Below, in pieces: positions 59,948 through 64,000 of a DNA stretch of 64,000 nt. The notes under the pieces were generated by a model that saw nothing but the letters and a program-made list of their open reading frames with translations, did no database searches and was not told where the DNA came from. This stretch comes from Pedobacter yulinensis (GTDB lineage: Bacteria; Bacteroidota; Bacteroidia; Sphingobacteriales; Sphingobacteriaceae): assembly GCF_003029735.1 (NCBI RefSeq), contig NZ_KZ686268.1, forward strand, positions 682,001 to 746,000. The letters are read 5' to 3'. The stretch's first letter is position 1. Every line of letters begins with the position of its first letter. The position numbers were made by a program, and so were the translations under genes.

Positions 59948-61054
59948 ATGATCCTATTAGTTGACGACACCCCCGAAAATCTGACTTCCCTAAAAAAAGT
60001 TCTGGAACACGGTGGATTCGAAATTGATACAGCGTCTTCAGGAGAAGAGGCGCTGAAAAAGGTGCTGAAAAACGAATATGTCCTCATCATTCTCGATGTG
60101 CAAATGCCCGGTATGGATGGTTTCGAAGTGGCTGAGGCCATCTCCGGCTACAGCAAAACAAAAGATACCGCCATTATTTTTCTTTCGGCCGTAAATACCG
60201 AGACCCGTTTTATTACAAAGGGCTATTCTTCAGGAGGTCTCGATTATATAACCAAACCTGTTGATATCAACATTCTGCTGCTCAAGGTCAAAACTTTTTA
60301 CCGCATTTATGAGCAGAACCGCAAGCTGAATGAAATGCAAAAGGCACTCCTCGAGGAAATTGAGTACCGCAAGGCTGCAGAATACAAAAAAGATGAATTT
60401 ATCAGCATTGCGAGCCATGAGCTGAAAACCCCATTAACCAGCGTAAAAGGATATATCCAATTGCTTGAAAGGAGCATTGACAAAGGTGATACCGAAACGC
60501 TGAAAAAGCACCTCAAAAAATCCCAGATCCAGCTCGAAAAGTTAAACGACCTGATCGCAGACCTGCTTGACATGTCGAAAATCGAAAGCGGAAAGCTGAA
60601 GCTGAACATGAAGCCTTTCGATGTCGATATGATGATCAGCAGCGTGATCGAAGTTATGCACCAGTCAAACCCGCACATGAATATTCATCTGGAGGGCAGA
60701 GCTGGTACCGAGATATTTGCCGATGAAATGCGTATCGAGCAGGTTTTTGTTAACCTTTTAACGAATGCGATCAAATATTCGCCCGGGCAAACCGACATCT
60801 GGGTTACAACCGGGATCGAGAACGGCTTCTTCTTTTTAAAGGTCAAAGACAAAGGTCTGGGCATACCAAAAGAACAACAGACCAAAGTGTTCGATAAATT
60901 TTACCGCGTAGAAGAACCATCTAACCGGTTCCAGGGTCTTGGAATCGGCCTGTACATTTGTTCAGAAATCATCAGGCGGCACAAGGGGGAGATCAGTGTG
61001 ACCAGCCAGCCCGGGGAAGGATCTGAATTTCACTTCAAGATAGCAGCCCACTAG
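59948..61054 (+). CDS. Hybrid response regulator / histidine kinase, soluble
   Basis: 368 residues. Receiver 1-120 with D6/D7, phospho-acceptor D50 in IILDVQMPGMDGF and K103 in YITKPVD, then a coiled-coil linker. HisKA has H157 in SIASHELKTPLTSVKGY; HATPase_c follows: NLLTNAIKYSPG, DKGLGIPKEQQ, FDKFYRVE, GLGIGLYIC. No transmembrane region, so it acts in the cytoplasm, probably downstream of another sensor. The next gene starts 7 bases after its stop. Confidence 0.94.
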   Translation: MILLVDDTPENLTSLKKVLEHGGFEIDTASSGEEALKKVLKNEYVLIILDVQMPGMDGFEVAEAISGYSKTKDTAIIFLSAVNTETRFITKGYSSGGLDYITKPVDINILLLKVKTFYRIYEQNRKLNEMQKALLEEIEYRKAAEYKKDEFISIASHELKTPLTSVKGYIQLLERSIDKGDTETLKKHLKKSQIQLEKLNDLIADLLDMSKIESGKLKLNMKPFDVDMMISSVIEVMHQSNPHMNIHLEGRAGTEIFADEMRIEQVFVNLLTNAIKYSPGQTDIWVTTGIENGFFFLKVKDKGLGIPKEQQTKVFDKFYRVEEPSNRFQGLGIGLYICSEIIRRHKGEISVTSQPGEGSEFHFKIAAH

Positions 61055-61061
61055 TAAAACT

Positions 61062-64000
61062 ATGAGTGCAAAATTAAAAAGTAATCTGCGGCTTGGCCTT
61101 GGCCTGTCGCTGCTGTTGCTTGTTATCAGTTCATTGGCTTCTTTCATCAGCCTGCAGAACCTGAACAAAGCATCAGGCATGGTCACCAAAACCAATGATA
61201 TCCTGCGAAACCTGGAACAAATCCTTTCTACATTGAAAGATGCCGAGACGGGGCAGCGCGGGTACCTCCTTACCGGTGATAAGGCCTTTCTGGAACCTTA
61301 TAACGGGGCCAGCGACCGTGCGCAACTCTTGCTGAATCAGGTAGAAACAAAAACGGCCGACAATCCGCTTCAGCAAAAGAATATAGCCGTGTTGCGCGAG
61401 ATCATCGTCAAACGGCTCGACATTTTGCGGCAAAGTATCGCCGCCCGGGCAAACGGCATCGGTATTGCCAATTCGACGCTTATTACCGGCAAAGAGTACA
61501 TGGACGAAGCACGGGCCGTTGTAACGGCCATGGCCGCAGAAGAACGCCGGCTGCTGGCAGAGCGCACAGCCGACCAGACCAAACTGGCGCGTTATACGCC
61601 GGTCCTGATTGTCATCGCGGCGCTCCTCTCTGTTCTCATTACCAGTTTCTTTTATTACCGCGTATCGAATGACTTTGATGCGCGTATGAAGCTGGCTAAC
61701 GAACTTGACCGCAAGAACCGGGAGATAGACCGACGGATCGCAGCCATACAAGCAGTTGCCGCCCAGATCTCATCAGGAGATTACAACATCAGGATGGACC
61801 AGGCCGACATTAAGGATGGGTTAGGCTCCCTTGCGGGGAGCATGAATGCCATGGCCCAGTCGCTCCAGGAATCGTTCGGCCGGCTGGCAGACGAAGAGTG
61901 GCTGCAAACCGGCATCGCTAACCTCAATAACAAAATGGTCGGCGAGAAAAATGAGGTTCAGCTGGTAGAGGATGTGGTAGAAACCCTGGCACAGTATACA
62001 GAAAGCGTGGTGGGGGCCATGTACGTTCTCGGGTTAGACAATAAGTTATACCTGACAGGCGGCTACGGGCTTGACAAAACGCGGGTGTTGACCGAAATCG
62101 AAATGGGCAGCGGACTTTTGGGGCAGGCGGCAAAATCGCTTAAAGCGCTGCAGGTTGAAGGCGTACGCGAAGCTGACATTGTCTTATCGCATGCCACCGG
62201 CCAGCTGAAACCGGGGTACATCGTTGCACAGCCCATTTTACGTTATGGTCAATGCATTGCCGTGCTCGAACTCGCATCGCTTGAGCCCTACAGTCAGATC
62301 GACCTGATGCTGCTAAATCGCATCGCGGAAAACGTTGGCCTGGCCCTGTTCTCGGCTCAAAACAGACGGAGGCTCCAGGAGCTGCTTGAAGAAACGCAGG
62401 CACAGTCTGAGGAGCTGCAGGTACAGCACAATGAACTGGAAGGCCTGAATGCTGAGCTTGAGGCACAAACGCAAAAACTCCAGGCATCTGAAGAAGAATT
62501 GCGCGTACAGCAGGAAGAATTGCTGCAAAGCAACCAGGAACTCGAAGAACGAAGTGCCTTGCTCGAAGAAAAAAACCAGCTGATTGAAGAGCGCAACGCA
62601 GACATCCAGGTGAAGGCCGCACAGCTTGAACAGAGCACAAAATATAAATCAGAGTTCCTGGCTAACATGTCGCATGAATTGCGCACGCCGCTTAATTCCA
62701 TCCTGCTGCTTTCCAAGCTGCTTTCTGAAAACCAGGAAATTGAAAAGGAATATGTTGAATATGCTGAAGTGATACAGAGTTCCGGACAGGGGCTGCTCGC
62801 GCTGATCGATGAAATTTTGGACTTATCCAAGATCGAAGCCGGAAAAATGACCCTCGAGCGCCAGACCATCCAGGTGAGCGAGGTGCTGCAAGACATGCGC
62901 CTGCTCTTTGACCCCCAGGCCACAAACAAGGGCCTGAAGCTGGTCATTGATGAGCAACCCGGTGTTCCTGACAGCCTGTTCACAGACAAAATGCGGCTTG
63001 AGCAGGTACTCAAAAATCTCCTTTCAAACGCTATCAAGTTTACGGCCGAGGGGCAGGTTATCCTGAGTGTAGCTCCGCATAAGAGCCCGGATTTTGTGCG
63101 GTTCTCAGTTACCGACACCGGAATAGGCATTGCGCGCGACAAACAGGCTATGATTTTCGAAGCCTTTCAGCAGGCAGACGGCTCTACCCGCCGACGCTTC
63201 GGCGGCACAGGATTGGGGCTGTCCATCAGCCGGGAGCTGGCCAAGTTACTTGGCGGTGAAATTTCCCTGAAAAGTGTTGAAGGCAAAGGAAGTACGTTCA
63301 GCATCGTGCTGCCGCGTGATGCCACCAAAGTGCAGGCGGTACTGGAAGAAGAGGTTGCGCTGGTGCCTGTACCTGTTGAAGCCATTACGGCAGAAGCCGA
63401 CACGATACCGGAAACACACCGTGTTGCACGCATCCCGCTCGACGTGGCAGACGACCGCAATGAGATCAATCCGGGCGATAAGGTCATTCTGATCATCGAA
63501 GATGATACCTCTTTTGCGAAAGTCCTGCTTGATTTTACCCGGAAACGCGGCTATAAAGGCATTGTTGCCGTTCGGGGAGATGTGGGTATTGAAATGGCAC
63601 AAAAGTTTAATCCGCTGGCCATCCTGCTCGATATCCAGCTGCCCGTAAAAGACGGCTGGGAGGTAATGCAGGAACTCAAATCAAACCAGCAGACCCGGCC
63701 CATACCTGTTCACATCATGTCCTCACTTGAAGTGAAAAAGGAGAGCCTGCTCAAGGGAGCGGTAGACTTTATCAATAAACCGGTTGCCATTGAGCATATG
63801 CAGCAAATCTTCCGAAAGCTGGAAGATGCACTCAGCAAGCATCCGAAAAAGGTGCTCATCGTGGAGGAAAACCAGCAGCACGCCAAGGCGCTGAGTTATT
63901 TTTTAAGCAATTTCAATATCCAGACCGAGATTGTCGACAATGTAAGCTCAGGCGTGGATGCCCTGCAAAAGAGCGAAGTGAACTGTGTGATCCTGGACAT
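61062..64000 (+). CDS. CHASE3-GAF hybrid histidine kinase with at least two receiver domains (cut by the right edge)
   Basis: 979 complete codons are visible and the frame is open at base 64000. TM1 at 10-30, CHASE3 periplasmic domain about 35-175 (LKDAETGQRGYLLTGDKAF), TM2 178-198 (LIVIAALLSVLITSFFYY), HAMP-like linker, GAF-like domain at 300-430 (VEDVVETLAQYTESVVGAMYVL), long Gln/Glu coiled coil 430-525, HisKA with H538 in ANMSHELRTPLNS, HATPase (NLLSNAIKF, DTGIGI), receiver 1 with D857, and receiver 2, cut right at its Asp D979. CHASE3 hybrids in Bacteroidota often lie next to chemotaxis-like CheB/CheR genes, which may lie beyond the edge. Confidence 0.93.
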   Translation, partial: MSAKLKSNLRLGLGLSLLLLVISSLASFISLQNLNKASGMVTKTNDILRNLEQILSTLKDAETGQRGYLLTGDKAFLEPYNGASDRAQLLLNQVETKTADNPLQQKNIAVLREIIVKRLDILRQSIAARANGIGIANSTLITGKEYMDEARAVVTAMAAEERRLLAERTADQTKLARYTPVLIVIAALLSVLITSFFYYRVSNDFDARMKLANELDRKNREIDRRIAAIQAVAAQISSGDYNIRMDQADIKDGLGSLAGSMNAMAQSLQESFGRLADEEWLQTGIANLNNKMVGEKNEVQLVEDVVETLAQYTESVVGAMYVLGLDNKLYLTGGYGLDKTRVLTEIEMGSGLLGQAAKSLKALQVEGVREADIVLSHATGQLKPGYIVAQPILRYGQCIAVLELASLEPYSQIDLMLLNRIAENVGLALFSAQNRRRLQELLEETQAQSEELQVQHNELEGLNAELEAQTQKLQASEEELRVQQEELLQSNQELEERSALLEEKNQLIEERNADIQVKAAQLEQSTKYKSEFLANMSHELRTPLNSILLLSKLLSENQEIEKEYVEYAEVIQSSGQGLLALIDEILDLSKIEAGKMTLERQTIQVSEVLQDMRLLFDPQATNKGLKLVIDEQPGVPDSLFTDKMRLEQVLKNLLSNAIKFTAEGQVILSVAPHKSPDFVRFSVTDTGIGIARDKQAMIFEAFQQADGSTRRRFGGTGLGLSISRELAKLLGGEISLKSVEGKGSTFSIVLPRDATKVQAVLEEEVALVPVPVEAITAEADTIPETHRVARIPLDVADDRNEINPGDKVILIIEDDTSFAKVLLDFTRKRGYKGIVAVRGDVGIEMAQKFNPLAILLDIQLPVKDGWEVMQELKSNQQTRPIPVHIMSSLEVKKESLLKGAVDFINKPVAIEHMQQIFRKLEDALSKHPKKVLIVEENQQHAKALSYFLSNFNIQTEIVDNVSSGVDALQKSEVNCVILD

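Overview
The window looks like a chromosomal segment of a Bacteroidota bacterium, most likely a Sphingobacteriaceae member (Pedobacter/Mucilaginibacter relatives). Evidence: a PorX-type response regulator next to an HD phosphohydrolase and an lpxD / lpxC-fabZ fusion / lpxA cluster; GLPGLI-family protein paired with an OMP_b-brl_3 outer-membrane barrel; HYC_CC_PP, DUF3347, DUF3127, DUF2911 and TIGR03915/TIGR03916 families; and promoters of the Bacteroidota type (TTTG, about 19 nt, TAnnTTTG) with almost no Shine-Dalgarno sequences. No rRNA, tRNA, CRISPR array, insertion sequence or phage gene was recognised. This is mostly core chromosome with a few accessory loci. The genus is an inference.

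Layout. 1-8965: PorX (cut by the left edge), HD protein, lipid A genes lpxD-lpxC/fabZ-lpxA, an ABC ATPase, EF-P, 5-FCL, then exonuclease III and a secreted cyclophilin on the minus strand. 9060-12018: five genes in a row forming a probable copper/heavy-metal locus (HYC_CC_PP, HMA, outer-membrane barrel, DUF3347, AraC regulator with a metal-binding-like N-terminus). 12099-20779: YceI, DODA-type dioxygenase, DinB/YfiT, aldehyde dehydrogenase, a secreted FAD-oxidoreductase-like protein, an S9 peptidase and an AhpC/AhpD peroxidase pair. 20854-26946: DEAD-box helicase, DUF4197 lipoprotein, a YfbK-like VWA protein and a divergent ECF sigma / anti-sigma pair. 27038-34756: phosphate transport (PiT, DUF47) with a likely Pho box and an orphan kinase, the TIGR03915/TIGR03916 DNA-repair pair, HD hydrolase, XRE regulator, a hidden double-glycine leader peptide gene and a THUMP RNA methyltransferase. 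34825-45778: DUF3127, a two-component system, GLPGLI plus outer-membrane barrel, aldose epimerase and PEP carboxylase. 46026-50553: tetR-tolC-emrA-emrB efflux operon. 50681-57286: a GH9-deacetylase fusion enzyme, small membrane protein, DUF2911, SMR exporter, Crp/Fnr regulator, thioesterase, DinB and a histidine kinase. 57421-64000: gltX, a zinc metallopeptidase and two hybrid histidine kinases, the last cut by the right edge.

The most notable observation is at 33235-33352. A one-base change hides a short gene whose restored product carries a textbook double-glycine secretion leader (MKIQELNVNEMKEINGG) followed by a peptide of about 21 residues with a CATGC motif. It could be a RiPP, bacteriocin or signal peptide precursor that is either recently broken or affected by a sequence error in a GGG run. 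Other points of interest are a 22-bp Pho-box-like tandem repeat at 28735-28756, a possible small RNA at about 45894-46010, leaderless or near-leaderless transcripts for lpxD, the HYC_CC_PP gene and a histidine kinase, an operator placed between the two promoter boxes of tetR, a GH9-CE4 fusion and an anti-sigma factor joined to carboxypeptidase-like and TonB-like domains.
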